Notes: generated from the letters alone by a model not told the origin. Shown: positions 42,041-54,850, counted from the first letter of the stretch. The stretch is 64,000 nt of DNA from Batillaria attramentaria (GCA_018292915.2 JACVVK020000480.1:272501-336500), one strand, 5' to 3'. Translations and numbers: made by a program.

Positions 42041-42712
42041 GCAGACGAACTGAACCCTTAGAAGAACACTCCCCCAAGAATCTTGCAAAATGACAATCCA
42101 AGCAGCTGCAGACGAACTGAACCCTTAGAAGAACACTCCCCCAAGAATCTTGCAAAATGACAATCCAAGCAGCTGCAGACGAACTGAACCCTTAGAAGAA
42201 CACTGCCCCAAGAATCTTGCAAAATGACAATCCAAGCAGCTGCAGACGAACTGAACCCTTAGAAGAACACTCTCCCAAGAATCTTGCAAAATGACAATCC
42301 AAGCAGCTGCAGACGAACTGAACCCTTAGAAGAACACTCCCCCAAGAATCTTGCAAAATGACAATCCAAGCAGCTGCAGACGAACTGAACCCTTAGAAGA
42401 ACACTCCCCCAAGAATCTTGCAAAATGACAATCCAAGCAGCTGCAGACGAACTGAACCCTTAGAAGAACACTCCCCCAAGAATCTTGCAAAATGACAATC
42501 CAAGCAGCTGCAGACGAACTGAACCCTTAGAAGAACACTCCCCCAAGAATCTTGCAAAATGACAATCCAAGCAGCTGCAGACGAACTGAACCCTTAGAAG
42601 AACACTCCCCCAAGAATCTTGCAAAATGACAATCCAAGCAGCTGCAGACGAACTGAACCCTTAGAAGAACACTCCCCCAAGAATCTTGCAAAATGACAAT
42701 CCAAGCAGCTGC
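42041..42712 (+). repeat. 67-bp minisatellite, 10 copies
   Basis: Unit GCAGACGAACTGAACCCTTA, GAAGAACACTCCCCCAAGAA, TCTTGCAAAATGACAATCCA, AGCAGCT. Starts at 42041 and every 67 bp to 42644. Only two substitutions seen: 42205 (C to G, copy 3) and 42273 (C to T, copy 4). A CAGCTG E-box core spans each unit junction. No ORF runs through it. Confidence 0.95.
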
Positions 42713-42825
42713 GACAGAAGTGTTCTCTCAACAGCAATGCACCAGAGTCCACGATAGGTCTCGCAATGTGCATGTTGGTGGAACTGTTTATTTATATTAT
42801 TATTTTATTTCTTGTGCTATCGTAC

Positions 42826-42905
42826 AGTATAGTAGTAGTATCTTTATTACTGAAGGGCTTCAAGCCCCGTAAGTAAGTTCACGGGTACAGGCATACAATA
42901 AAATG
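42826..42905 (-). mobile_element. Retroposon 3' end fragment with (CTA)n tail
   Basis: Minus strand: GTGAACTTACTTACGGGGCT, TGAAGCCCTTCAGTAATAAA, GATACTACTACTA. Short, with a simple-repeat tail. The organisation resembles the other LINE 3' tails here. Confidence 0.35.
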
Positions 42906-43106
42906 CAGAAAATACAAGCATTACTGCGACAGCTGTTTGCTGCGACGTTCTAGACCGTAATGTATATACCTTGCCAGATTAAACAAACATGTATTGTTTT
43001 CATATAATAGACGTAAGGTACTATAAGATGGGTACTTATAATATTTCAGTGGAATAATATATAATATCCATTACGTAGATATTGTGCTCCCCTGCACAAA
43101 AATCAG

Positions 43107-43256
43107 GGAGCCGGGATAGCCGAATGGTAAAGCGTTGGTCTTTCAATGCTCGGGTCGTGAGTTCGAATCCCGGCGTGGGCCTCGTTGCCTCGTCTTTGAT
43201 ATCAACCATACGTGGTGGAAAAGGACGTTAAACTCCCAAACACCCACCCCCACCCT
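43107..43256 (+). mobile_element. tRNA-Arg-like SINE with body deletion
   Basis: Perfect 12-bp TSD, TGCACAAAAATC, at 43093-43104 and 43257-43268. ACTTTCAAT-type anticodon arm. The AAATATTTGTGCTGG segment is deleted. Confidence 0.87.
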
Positions 43257-43898
43257 TGCACAAAAATCTAGTATTTGCGGTGGCACGAGAAGTAGGTCAG
43301 TCCAAAAAAATCCGGACTCAGACACAGACAATAGGAAAAGAGCTTAACATTTTGAACAAGGTCTTCGATTTTTTCCCCGAACAGCTGAATTCCAAAAACG
43401 AAGACTGGCATAGACACAGCTGAGTATGTCTTTTGAACATCCGTCTGAGCCATCGTGCTAGAAGTAGCTACAGGTCACATCTGCATCTGTTTTTCCTTGT
43501 TTGCACGAGAGGAAGACTTTGGACCATACCGTGAAATCGGACAAAGTAATTTGTCAGAAAACTCATCGAATACTGCGGGAACATCCTTGTCTGTGACCTT
43601 TTCCAAACGATGAGTTATCTCACACTGATCCGATTTAGTGAGTTACAGGAAATACCAAACGCAGCAAAATTACAGGCGGTCTGCAGGATATCCTCTTCAG
43701 GAGGAGACAACCTGGTGAGAATCACAGTTGTCACTGAGATAATGTTTTTGTTTTTTTTCTTTTTTTTTTCCGAGCTCTATTTTCCCCCTTGGAAGAAAAC
43801 AGGAAAACATCCCCCAACTCCCCACCATTAGTTTCGTAGAAATAAGGGAGCAGAGGTGTACTCTACAATTTTCTGCCGCTGACAGCACAAAAGGCCAG

Positions 43899-43903
<5 letters not shown>

Positions 43904-43978
<75 letters not shown>
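43904..43978 (+). repeat. (GA)n microsatellite
   Basis: About 75 bp, uninterrupted. Confidence 0.97.
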
Positions 43979-43982
<4 letters not shown>

Positions 43983-44066
43983 AATGACAATTCCATTATT
44001 TGACAACGGCAAAAGTTATAGGCACACTGGCCTTTTTGCAACTTGCCGTTTGTTACACGAGAGATG

Positions 44067-44170
44067 CTGCTGCTGCTGCTGCTGATGAAACCTTTAGTTT
44101 CAGGATAGATTTGTTAGGCACCGGAAGGCCTCTCTTACCCTCCGTCCTGCTAGCACTACAATATATACTA
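44067..44170 (-). mobile_element. Diverged LINE-type 3' end fragment with CAG-type tail
   Basis: Minus-strand relative of 18085-18197 and 44494-44600: GCAGGACGGAGGGTAAGAG, AGGCCTTCCGGTGCCTAAC, ATCCTGAAACTAAAG. It ends in (CAG)n, seen on the plus strand as TGC repeats at 44067-44084. Confidence 0.45.
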
Positions 44171-44448
44171 TTCAACTAAGTATTAGGACCAAATTACACC
44201 AGAATCTCTGTGGCAAATCCCGGATATTAGTACAAAACAAGCAAGTACAACAAAACATTTTAAGAAAAAAAATGTATAGGAATCCAGCAACAGCAAGGCG
44301 TTACGAAACACGCTGCTCACGTAAAACAATGCATCAGTAATGCATTTATTATTATGTACAGAAATAATGTACCTTTTGTCCTAGAGACGAAAGGGGCTTA
44401 AGATTTCATTAGGTAGGAATGCATTGCTTCGCGAAACTTCGCTACTTG

Positions 44449-44490
<42 letters not shown>

Positions 44491-44493
44491 ACT

Positions 44494-44600
44494 GACTGAC
44501 TGACTGACTGACTGAAACGTTTATTTCAGGATAAAGATTGTAGGCATGGTCTGCCTATCTTACAAGCTGTCCTGCTAATCTAGAAACACTAAAAGATAAG
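44494..44600 (-). mobile_element. LINE-type 3' end fragment with (AGTC)n tail
   Basis: Minus strand carries GCAGGACAGCTTGTAAGATA, GGCAGACCATGCCTACAATC and TATCCTGAAATAAACGTTTC, followed by (AGTC)n, seen on the plus strand as GACT repeats at 44487-44513. Same family as 18085-18197. Confidence 0.55.
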
Positions 44601-45204
44601 AAAAAGGCTAATATGACAAAAAGTATACCTGGCACAAAAGGAGTAAATCTAATAGTAAAAAAGAAAAAACAAAACAAAACACAAAAAACATGGAAAGACA
44701 GAAAGAAGCGCAAGAAATTCTAGGGAAACACATCGGGAAATAGGTGAAAAAGTAGACAGAATGGAATTTGAAATTGTAGTATACGACACAACTTACAAAA
44801 AAAACGTAACATGAGAGAGAGAGAGAGAGAGAGAGGGCATGTTTATGTACGGCATGACAAGTTGCACAGACCGCCAAACTGTAACTGCCCATATTTGCGT
44901 GAGGCATGATAAGTTGCATGGGCTGCCAAACACACACTACGCAAGACATCTTGTAGCTGTACCACACTCGCGGGAACCGGGGACCAGCAGACAGGAACGT
45001 CACCTTTCAGTAAACCTCCATCGATCACAATAAGCTAGCGACATTGTTGCGAAGTGTATGGCAGACTGATTCACCTACGCTCTGAACGCCCGTCTCCCGA
45101 GAATTCTTTGCTTACAAATCGTTCTGAGTTCTTTTGATAGCGTCTAACATCTCACTACTGAGACACCTGCACAGTGACAGCGTCTCACAGATTGGCACTG
45201 TGCC

Positions 45205-45237
<33 letters not shown>

Positions 45238-45418
45238 GATTTTGTTTTAGAGTCGTGAGTTCGAATTCCGGTTGGGGCCAAATATTTTTACTGGCCGCTT
45301 TCTTGTTGCCCCGTCTTTGATATCACCCTTACGTGGTGGAAAAGGACACAACAACAACAACAAAACAAACGTACTACCCTCCCCCCCCCCCCACACACAT
45401 ACACCCCCTCCACCCCCT

Positions 45419-45503
<85 letters not shown>
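45205..45503 (+). repeat. (AAT)n, poly-C and (CA)n
   Basis: (AAT)n 45205-45236; C run 45379-45392; (CA)n 45420-45503. A SINE fragment lies between the first two. Confidence 0.95.
45251..45346 (+). mobile_element. tRNA-Arg-like SINE fragment
   Basis: GAGTTCGAATTCCGGTTGGG through GTGGTGGAAAAGGAC. Lacks the A box, anticodon arm and C-rich tail. Confidence 0.7.
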
Positions 45504-45505
<2 letters not shown>

Positions 45506-45847
45506 CTTGGGACGGACTAATCAAACGCTTCCCGAAAGAAATGGGTTTTAAGACGGGACTTGAAACAGGACAGAGTTGGGGAATGATGGAGGCAGGCAGA
45601 AGGCTTTATGCGACGGGAAAATCAAGTAGTCAGCTAGCGTTGCGGCACGGCCAACCTATGAGTAGGACAATTTGATTTTTCGTCGACTCACACGGCCTGC
45701 AGACGGCAGTGTTTTGCTTTGATAGCTCAGTCACGTCATATTAATGGAACGCTGCAGCGGGTATAATCAAACGGACTCTCAGTTGTTGAAAAAGATCCTT
45801 TTTTTCCTGTTGACCACACACACTACACATTGCATCATTCCTGTGGT

Positions 45848-46694
<847 letters not shown>

Positions 46695-47163
46695 TACAGC
46701 AACAGGAACAAAACAGAAATAGCAATGAATCCAGAGTTAAAGAAACTACACACTAATAAAGAACATTTAAAAAGCGTGAGTAACACACCAGTTATGTCAA
46801 TACATGTAGGAATGGGCGAAAATAAACCGTGGGACGATTAAACATCGTGTGACATAAGATATTTGAAGAAGAGCTGTTTGAAAGTTGGGACAGAGCATGC
46901 GTGTTTAACACGCGCTGGAAGTCTATTCCGTAATGCCGCCCCAGAAAATGAAAGACTACATTTGAAGATGTCAATTCGCGGCTTACGGGAAGTTGAGCGG
47001 TGGCAACAGTCAGATAAATAGCTAGGAGCCTTTTTGGTCCAAAGCGTATACATGAAAATTCCTCAGTTGAATAGCAGGTGTTTTGACAAGGGAAGAAGCT
47101 GCAGCTGGTTCAGCTTCTCATCAGCTGTAAGATGAGGGTTCGTGCTGTACGTCTATGAAGGGA

Positions 47164-47166
<3 letters not shown>

Positions 47167-47223
<57 letters not shown>
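47167..47223 (+). repeat. (GA)n microsatellite
   Basis: About 57 bp, followed by the short dispersed repeat at 47237. Confidence 0.97.
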
Positions 47224-47226
<3 letters not shown>

Positions 47227-47236
47227 GCAAAGCGGC

Positions 47237-47287
47237 CATCAGACGAAAGCACATAAAAAACCGATCACGCGGAGGACTCACAAAACA
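47237..47287 (+). repeat. Short dispersed repeat after a GA tract, copy B
   Basis: CAGACGAAAGCACATAAAAA, ACCGATCACGCGGAGGACTC. Partner of 18317-18366. Confidence 0.75.
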
Positions 47288-47831
47288 GTTCCAGTCTCTC
47301 TCTCTCTTTGTTTCTTTTTCGCTCACCCCGATGCAACCGACAGTCCTTCAAAACAGACAGTCGCTAAGACCAGAGATCAAGATCGCGCACATCATTTCCG
47401 CGCGTATTTGGTTTTTGTCAGACAGGGCAAAAGCCAGCCAAAGCCAGGTAACTCAAAACAATCCCGGAACACTAATACTTTAAAGTTCTATTGTCGGAGT
47501 TCATGCCCTAGGAACTTCCTCATTCAGTTACTGGTAAAAAAAGACTCTCAGGTCACCCAAGTCACTCCAACAACCGGAAAGGCACCAGTCCTATAATTGC
47601 CCCCTGTCTCACTGTGAAGGAAGCCCTGCCGACAGCCAAACACTAATAGGGCAGTTAGCAGTACCATCACGGTGAGGACGTCCCTAGCAGTTGGTCCTGT
47701 GCTACCATATATTTTAACGGCAGCCCCGCGTAATGGAGACATCTTGATGTCGAGGTAATAGTGCCCGCATCGCATGGTTCCTGACGAGCAGGATACAGGC
47801 TGTAGGCGTCAGTCGTATGCCCTGTTAACAG

Positions 47832-48317
47832 GCTACGTGCCATAGATGCATTTTTGGAGGAAAACGCTATATATTCCTTTTACACATAAGGTTGCAGACG
47901 ACACTATAGAAATGTTTTAAAATTCACCCCCCCCCCCACAACAACAACAACAACAAAGAAAAAGAAAAAAAGAAATCAGGCAGCCATAGACTCATGTGTA
48001 GAGTAATTTTCAACAAATTCCAATATTCCGTTTTTTGAGCAATGTTGGCAGCGACCACATACCCCTTCATTCCACGGTCGTGTGCTGGCTCCTGTGCCAG
48101 CCGCGCATGAATACAAATAGTCTACAAGCCAGGCTCATTTTTCCCTGATTTTACTATTACCTGGCATGAAACTTGTTTACAAAGCCAACAATAAGCACCA
48201 GATTGACTTTTTATTATTTTTTACTCTGCACACAAATTTTAAAAGGTGCAAAGATTTTCTACTATATTTAGCGTAGTTCTTACTACATGACCCGGAAGCT
48301 AATACTGGTCTGTAACC
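47832..48317 (+). mobile_element. 5'-truncated LINE 3' UTR, copy B
   Basis: Plus-strand copy of the 16619-17066 repeat. It begins within the last ORF codons (GCTACGT...) and ends at GGTCTGTAACC. It carries an internal poly-C, (ACA)n, A-rich expansion at about 47930-47975 that copy A lacks. Strong 5' truncation is normal for LINE insertions. Confidence 0.8.
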
Positions 48318-48499
48318 TTAACTCTTATTATTAACGAAGGAAGTCTTGCTCCTTGTTCGGCCAGCAGACAGTGTTGCGAGACAAGTGAACATATATATGT
48401 GGGAAGGAAGGGTGATGACAAACACCCCCCCCCCTCCGCCTCGTGACTGACCACAGCTTCAGCGACTACTCGTAGCTTGCTTTGCTTTTCTTTCTGAGA

Positions 48500-48670
48500 G
48501 GGTGGGTGGGTGTTTAGGGTTTAACGTCCTTTTCCACCACATACGGGTGATATCAAAGACGGGGCAACGATGAAAAAGCCAGCACAAATATTTGGCCCCA
48601 GCCGGGATACGAACTCACGACCCGAGCATTAGAAGTCCAACGCTCTACCATTCGGCCACCCCGGCTTCCC
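48500..48670 (-). mobile_element. tRNA-Arg-like SINE, full length
   Basis: Perfect 12-bp TSD, TTCTTTCTGAGA, at 48488-48499 and 48671-48682. GTTCGTATCC lineage. Confidence 0.88.
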
Positions 48671-49205
48671 TTCTTTCTGAGAACATAGCTCCGTGGGACG
48701 AGCTCACTAGTTGTTGTTTTTTTTATTTTGGCCACGTTAATTGTTTTGTTCGACCATCTGATGAGCTTAAAAAAAAACACCCCCCCCCAAAAAAAAAAAA
48801 ACAAAAAAAAAACAACAACAACAAAAAAAAAAAACCCAAAAAAACCCCGCACATCTGTATGTGTTACCAGAAAAAAAATTAACCCGGAGAGGACAGAAGC
48901 GAGGTAACTGCAACTTCGGAAAGAGAATTCCGTGTTCAAAGCAATTGAACACTGAAGGGGATGTAACACCACTTTGCGTGCGCTGGTTGGTCTGTTTTCT
49001 CGTTTGTCTTGCCCCACAGGCAACAAAAGTCATGAATAAATTGTAGGCCGGCGTTTGTCATGTGTTAAATTAGACACCGCTACTGTTTCCTGAAGAGGGT
49101 GATGGCAAGGTGGGTGCGCCCTTTCATTTTATACAACACAAGAATGAGTGGAGTTTTTGTTGTTGTTGTTGTTGTTTTTGCTTGTTTGCTAAATGTTGCA
49201 ATGTC

Positions 49206-49318
<113 letters not shown>

Positions 49319-49439
49319 CTCAAAGTTTAACGCACAGGAGACTATACATACATAAAAAAAATGTTTATTTATTTGCTAAATGTTGCCATGTTACTCACTT
49401 TAACGTTTTCTGTTTAACGTGCAGTTGTCTGACAATTAT

Positions 49440-50000
49440 CGACCTGTTTGCCAGACTCCTGGGTAAAGCCTTTTTGTAATGGACTGAAGCACTGGGAAAC
49501 ATCCCTTACCCGCAGACATGTCAAGTTTAGTTGTTTTGTTCTCTGAGAAATTGTAAACTCTGTGGTTTTTTTTTTCTTTTGAAGCACAGAGAAACTCCCT
49601 TAAGCCCAGACAAGCCGTGTCTGGTTGTTTTATTTTCTGAGAAATTGTTAAGCTTTGCACACGCCTGCATAAAACTCTTTAGTTTTTGAAGCACAGGGAA
49701 GCACCTTTGACCGCAGACTCTCATGTGTAGTTTTCTTCTTTCTGAAAAAATTATAAAGTTTAGATTGCCAGACGTCTGAACAAACCTGTTTAGCCACGGA
49801 CTGAACCAAAAGGTAGACGTCTGCACATTTTTTTTTTTCAGCAGAGAGAAACTCCCTTAGTCGCAGATATATCATGTTTGGTTGTGAGGTTGTGTATGAG
49901 AAACTTAAGCTTGCCAGATGCCATCAAGAAACTGGAGAGCTTCGGACTGAACCACATGAAAACTTCCTAAACCACAAACATTTCTTCTTTTCTTCAAAAC
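49440..50000. repeat. Degenerate tandem repeat, ~110-150 bp units
   Basis: Recurring blocks at about 49480, 49580, 49690 and 49845: GAAGCAC(T/A)G(A/G)GA(A/G)A, CATCCCTTACCCGCAGACA-type, GTTTAGTTGTTTT and TCTGAGAAATTGT(T)AA. Strongly diverged. No coding content seen. Confidence 0.6.
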
Positions 50001-50204
50001 AAAATAGAACGCCTCCGTACTGTTTCCCCTAGTTTTTGTCCCGAAAGGATTTCACCATACGTGATTGATCCTTGTTAGTGTGAACTTCCTAAACCGCAGA
50101 GATGTCTTCTTTATTTGTTTGTTGCTTCCAAAACAGAAGATTAAAAACCGCAAAACATTTCTCTGTATTGTTTACCGCAGGGTTCCCCTCCCCCCCCCCC
50201 CGCG

Positions 50205-50465
50205 AGGAGCAGCCGGGATATCCGAATGGTAGGGCATTGGGTCTCACCTGAAACCGTACGTGACTTATCCTTGTTAGTGTGGACTCCCTAAACCCCAGAT
50301 GTCTTCTTTATTTTTTTTTTGTTGCTTCCAAAACAGAAGATTAAAAACGTCGAAAGAACATTCCTCTGTACTGTTTACCGTTTTTTTGTTTTTGTTTGGT
50401 TTTGTTTGTTTTTTGTTTTTGCCGAGGAGCCGTGCTATCCGAATGACAGGGCATTGGGTCTCACC
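50205..50465 (+). repeat. Two 5' SINE-head fragments in a local tandem ladder
   Basis: GAGCAGCCGGGATATCCGAA, then GGGCATTGGGTCTCACC (50207-50248), and GAGCCGTGCTATCCGAATGA, then GGGCATTGGGTCTCACC (50428-50466). Both continue into the same non-SINE sequence, TGAAACC(G/A)TACGTGACTTA. A fusion of SINE head and unique DNA was therefore duplicated locally. Confidence 0.65.
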
Positions 50466-50584
50466 TGAAACCATACGTGACTTACCCTTGTTAGTGTGGA
50501 CCTCCTACGCCGCAGATTCTTTATTTGTTTGTTGCTTGCAAATCAGAAACAACTTCGAGACAACACTCCTCCGTGCTTTCTACC

Positions 50585-50747
50585 CTAGTTTGGTAGGACA
50601 TTGGACTTTCAATGCTCAGGCCGTGAGTTCAAATCCCGGCTGTGGCCAAATACTATTTGTTCTGGCCCTTATCTCGTTGCCCCGTCTTTGATATCACTAA
50701 TATGTGATGAAAACGGAGTTAAACTCCCAAACACTCACCAACCCACC
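50585..50747 (+). mobile_element. tRNA-Arg-like SINE, old copy
   Basis: GGACTTTCAATGCTCAGGCC, GAGTTCAAATCCCGGCTGTG, TCGTTGCCCCGTCTTTGATA, ATGTGATGAAAACGGAGTTA. The A-box part is degraded. Belongs to the ladder of partial copies at 50.0-50.8 kb. Confidence 0.7.
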
Positions 50748-50850
50748 TATCCTTTTTGAAAGGGTCTCAACTGAAACATACGTGACTGACCCCTGTCAGT
50801 GTACAGAAGCCTTCCATGTGGATTGGACGTTTTATTCAAGATCGACTGGA

Positions 50851-51026
50851 GGGTGGGTGGGCGGGTGTTTGGGGGTTTAACGCCCTTTTCCACTACATAC
50901 GGGTGATATCAAAGACGGGGCAACGATGAAAAAGCCAGCACAAATATTTGGCTGCAGCCGGGATACGAACTCACGACCCGAGCATTAGAAGTCCAACGCT
51001 CTACCATTCGGCCACCCCGGCTCCCC
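50851..51026 (-). mobile_element. tRNA-Arg-like SINE, full length
   Basis: Perfect 14-bp TSD, CAAGATCGACTGGA, at 50837-50850 and 51027-51040. GTTCGTATCC lineage. Confidence 0.9.
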
Positions 51027-51229
51027 CAAGATCGACTGGAACAGGAAGTCATGATGGGAAGGGAAGGGGAGGCCAGAGGGAAGTGGAGGCAACTAGGACA
51101 AAGTATAAAAGGTGTAAGACCATGCGCTGCCCCAAACGGCGACTCCGCCAACATATTTCAGTGGTAGGTGGTGGTAATGATCAAAATTTCCCTTCTTGGA
51201 TTAATACATTAGTTTGAATTGGATTTGGA

Positions 51230-51800
51230 ATCTGAATTTTAAGACGCCCGAAAGGTCGACTTTACAAGTCCTGATGCACTTAATGATTTTTGTCTCTCAT
51301 TTGTAAGCAAGAGATGAGAAATTTCTCACTTTCCACGCTTTACGTTATACCACGTGAACACCACATTCATTCGTTAGGCTTATGGCTAATATTCTACCCC
51401 TCCCCTTAATGAAAAGTACTGCAGCTTACAACAGACAACTGGCAACACTTCATGAGAAAAGAACACTAAGTTCTATAACGTAACTTTAAGAAAAAAATAT
51501 ATTTCCCATACCACCGGGGATAAAACAAGATTGCCACGGTCAAAGGAAGTGCTACGCTCGATTAAAAAGTTTCGCCAACGATTCCTCTCAAATAGAGTCC
51601 TATTTCTAAAATCTGCGCAAACTCGGGACTGCGTGCTGTTGAGATGCGTTCCCACAGACATATGCCTGCTTTGACAAACGGTTCACGAAGAGTGCCACTC
51701 AGATTGAAAAAAAGGGCCAAACAAAGTGCAATTTTCAGTCAAACGAACGAAACGAGAGTGCTATAAGAGAGTCATCGAAACTTTTGAATCGAGAGTAGCA
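51230..51800. other. No gene recognised
   Basis: AT-rich low-copy sequence without splice-supported exons. Confidence 0.4.
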
Positions 51801-51822
51801 CTTGGTTTGACTGCGACCCATC

Positions 51823-51978
51823 ATGTCTAACCCCTCGGATACGTACGCTGAAGACGACACGTCGCCAGACTGTCGGCAGCTCACTGTATCTCCTCTCAGC
51901 CGCGTCATCTCAGGAAATGTGTTGGCAGCAATGATTGATCAACTCATCCCGTTTTTTTCATGGGGTTCTGCTTCCTAA
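51823..51978 (+). CDS. 51-codon small ORF
   Basis: ATG in CCCATCATGTCT; the product begins MSNPSDTYAEDDTSPDCRQL and ends DQLIPFFSWGSAS. An acidic N-terminal half precedes a hydrophobic second half (VISGNVLAAMI...LIPFF). It lies in low-copy sequence just before a GA tract. It could be a small protein or the first exon of a longer gene. No partner exon found. Confidence 0.28.
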   Translation: MSNPSDTYAEDDTSPDCRQLTVSPLSRVISGNVLAAMIDQLIPFFSWGSAS

Positions 51979-51998
51979 TTACCCACAGTGATGGCCAA

Positions 51999-51999
<1 letters not shown>

Positions 52000-52046
<47 letters not shown>
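52000..52046 (+). repeat. (GA)n microsatellite
   Basis: Directly downstream of the small ORF at 51823-51978. Confidence 0.96.
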
Positions 52047-52050
<4 letters not shown>

Positions 52051-52830
52051 TTTTGGTTCAGGTGTCCATTTTGTCACTGTCAGGACACTATTTTCCGGCT
52101 CAAACGACTGTCTGTGTCACTGTACCCGCAACAACAAGTCAGTGTCGTCAGCAATGGAAATATAATATCTTTGGAGAGAAATGTTGTTGCACATTTACCG
52201 TATGAATACTAATTCTTAGTCAAAACACACCCAGCAACATTATAGGAGAAAAACTCTACCATCCCACCTTTATCTTGTCTTCTGGGGCTTCACAGCACAG
52301 ACTGACAACACAAGCATAGTACAGACACTCGTGGACAAAAGTACACGACAAAGCATCACAGAAAAGAGAAATAAGCGACAATCACTAAATAATGAACTAA
52401 ATGAATTTAAAAAAAAAGAAGCAGTTCCATCTTGCTGAAAGAAAGTTATCGCCACCTCACTAAGCAACACTGAAGGAATCCAAATGGATTTTGTCTAGAC
52501 TTTCTATCAACGCTTCAACAAAGCAGGCTATGTTCCCAAACGACTGACAAATCCATAGAGGTCTTATCTGAATCTCCTCTTCACTCACGCATTACTGCCC
52601 CACGAGAGTGCACGAAACTAGGCAAAACCAGGGCGATTGTCTCAGCAAAAGGATTTCATCAGAAAGACGCGGTAATCCTACCCTTCGTCTTGGTAATGGA
52701 ACGGAAGAGGTTAAACGTAGACAACAACGCGCTTTGTAGAATGTTTTCAGGCTAAAGAACACAAATACACGCGATCTCAAAATGCCCTATATATTCCCTA
52801 TCAGCCTCAGGCATCTCAGTCACCCCTAAA

Positions 52831-53228
52831 AATGCTTCAATCTGCAAACAAAAATTATCGAGCACAGACCATTCAAGTGCACGCATCTGACAGGAGTTTT
52901 AAAAAAATGAATATCTCCTTTTCGCTCAGGCCTCACTGTAGTAATGCACGTCTACTCTCTGTTTAGGCCGGAAAGCCTCTTTACCGTAATCTGCTCGCGT
53001 CTCTTTTGCCACTCTCCAGCGCAAAATATCCTAGCTTCCCTGGCAGTTTGTCTCTTGTTACGGCCCCCTGGCATGCACCTTGAGCTACAAAGTACAAAAA
53101 TCACGAAAATCATGCATTTTTCGTGACAGCAAAAATCATTACAAACTAGCAGACTCGCCAAACAGGGTTCTCCAAATAAACACCAAACATGACCCCACGG
53201 TCAATTTGTGTCCTTACGCTTGCAAGCC
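52831..53228 (-). repeat. Dispersed repeat, copy B, empty SINE site
   Basis: Reverse-complement match to 28795-29380 without the SINE. The target GAACCCTGTTTGGCGAG is present once at about 53149-53167. Confidence 0.8.
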
Positions 53229-53869
53229 GTCATCTAAACTCTGAGATCACTGTATACCGTTAGCTTGGGGTCAGAGGCTGTTCATGACGACAAACTCGAG
53301 CCCAGCTAAGACGATGACTCACTTAGATCGAACGATGGTAGCAATCAAATCCACGGACACCGGTAGGAAAAACAATCTGGATTGGACACGGACCAGCAAT
53401 ACTGAGATGCCGTTCACAGCAACCCTTCTATTCCAAGCATGCTGTGTCTCTGCTTCTCCTGTAATGATCCGCTCCGTAGTTTTCCAGTGTAACTGTAAGT
53501 TCCAGCTGTATGTTTAACCGTTCTTTGGATCCCCAGGATGGGGCAGTGATTGGTGTTATTCATTTTGAATAGCAGCGTAGACAGAGGAGACTGCTTTAAT
53601 AGCATTCAGCACCCTAGTATGGGGCCTTAGCATGAAAGACACGAAAGCCACTTTAACAGGGCCAGATTAAACAAGCTCTCAAAAACATAAATATCTAATA
53701 CACTGGGAGAGACAACTCTAGGAAAAGTATGGGACTGTGTCTAGCGGAGTCGACCACTTCGTAGAAAAGTGGGTGAAGTAAACTTTGTGCAAGTGAGTCT
53801 CGAGCGAGGTCGAAATAAGCGTCTGCCAGCATTATGCAAATTTCCTTCATTAAATGTGCGTGTACACAA

Positions 53870-53871
<2 letters not shown>

Positions 53872-53951
<80 letters not shown>
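53872..53951 (+). repeat. (GA)n microsatellite, ~80 bp
   Basis: Uninterrupted; another (GA)n follows at 54283-54320 after the SINE. Confidence 0.97.
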
Positions 53952-53954
<3 letters not shown>

Positions 53955-54075
53955 ACTTTATATGAAATCGGTGAAAGTTTTGGTCTAGCAACCAATTTTC
54001 AAACTTGCCGTTTTGAAAAAACAAAAACAAAAAAAAAACACCACCCCAAAATGCTCAAACATACTGAAAACTGGA

Positions 54076-54246
54076 GGGTGGGTGGGTGTTTGGGGGTTTA
54101 ACGTCCTTTTCCACCACATAGGGTGATATCAAAGACGGGGCAACGATGAAAAAGCCAGCACAAATATTTGGCCCCAGTCGGGATCGAACTCACGACCCGA
54201 GCATTAGAAGTCCAACGCTCTACCATTCGACCACCCCGGCTCCCCC
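54076..54246 (-). mobile_element. tRNA-Arg-like SINE, full length
   Basis: 9-bp TSD, AAAACTGGA, at 54067-54075 and 54249-54257. GTTCGATCC lineage. Confidence 0.85.
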
Positions 54247-54280
54247 TCAAAACTGGAACATGAAACTTTACGCACACGCA

Positions 54281-54323
<43 letters not shown>

Positions 54324-54471
54324 TAATGAATTGATTTGAAAGCAGATGGTGTTCTGTGAAGAATGAATTGCGTGTGCACAACAGCGTAGGTCTGCTAAGC
54401 CACACGCTGCACGCACCGTCTCCTTCCGCACCACAGCTTTCAGAACATTCACCAGGTCTAGATATTGGCAT

Positions 54472-54691
54472 CATGGCGCCACACACACAAACAGGCGCTT
54501 CGACTGTGAAGCCGGAAGCAAGCCCAAGAGACCGCAGGAAAAAAATCAAAAGAAATCATCATAGACGTGGAGGGCTCCGTCACTTCCGGCAAGGGCGACG
54601 ACTCCGTCACCGACTGCCGCACACCGCGGTCATCGCGCGCGCACCGGAAGCCGTGACCTGAAGCTAGATAGTCATCGACAAGGAGGCGTGG
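54472..54691 (+). promoter_or_regulatory. GC-rich ETS-motif cluster and candidate first exon with donor
   Basis: Three CCGGAAG/CTTCCGG motifs (about 54512, 54580 and 54643) in a CpG-rich stretch. All three plus-strand frames are long here; one starts ATGGCGCCACACAC with a good context. A consensus donor GGCGTGG|GTGAGTTCTC lies at 54692. This looks like a promoter and first exon, but the coding frame cannot be chosen. Confidence 0.3.
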
Positions 54692-54850
54692 GTGAGTTCT
54701 CAGACTTGTCTGTCTCGTTTTCGGTGCGAGATTGCGTGCTGTAACGGCTTGAAGGTTGTGCCCACAAGAATGAAGTTCTGATCACGGTTTTCAAGAGACA
54801 TTAATCACCCTAGTCTGGGCGACCCTCTCGTACATTTTTTTTTTTCTAAG

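Larger units (their letters stand above)
50001..50830. repeat. Degenerate tandem repeat, ~200 bp units
   Basis: Blocks share CTTGTTAGTGTG(A/G)AC(T/C)(T/C)CCTA, CGCAGATGTCTTCTTTATTT-type, GTTGCTTCCAAAACAGAAGA and ACTCCTCTGTACTGTTTACC. Copies begin near 50070, 50268, 50487 and 50775. Each of the first copies is separated by a SINE-head fragment. Confidence 0.6.
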
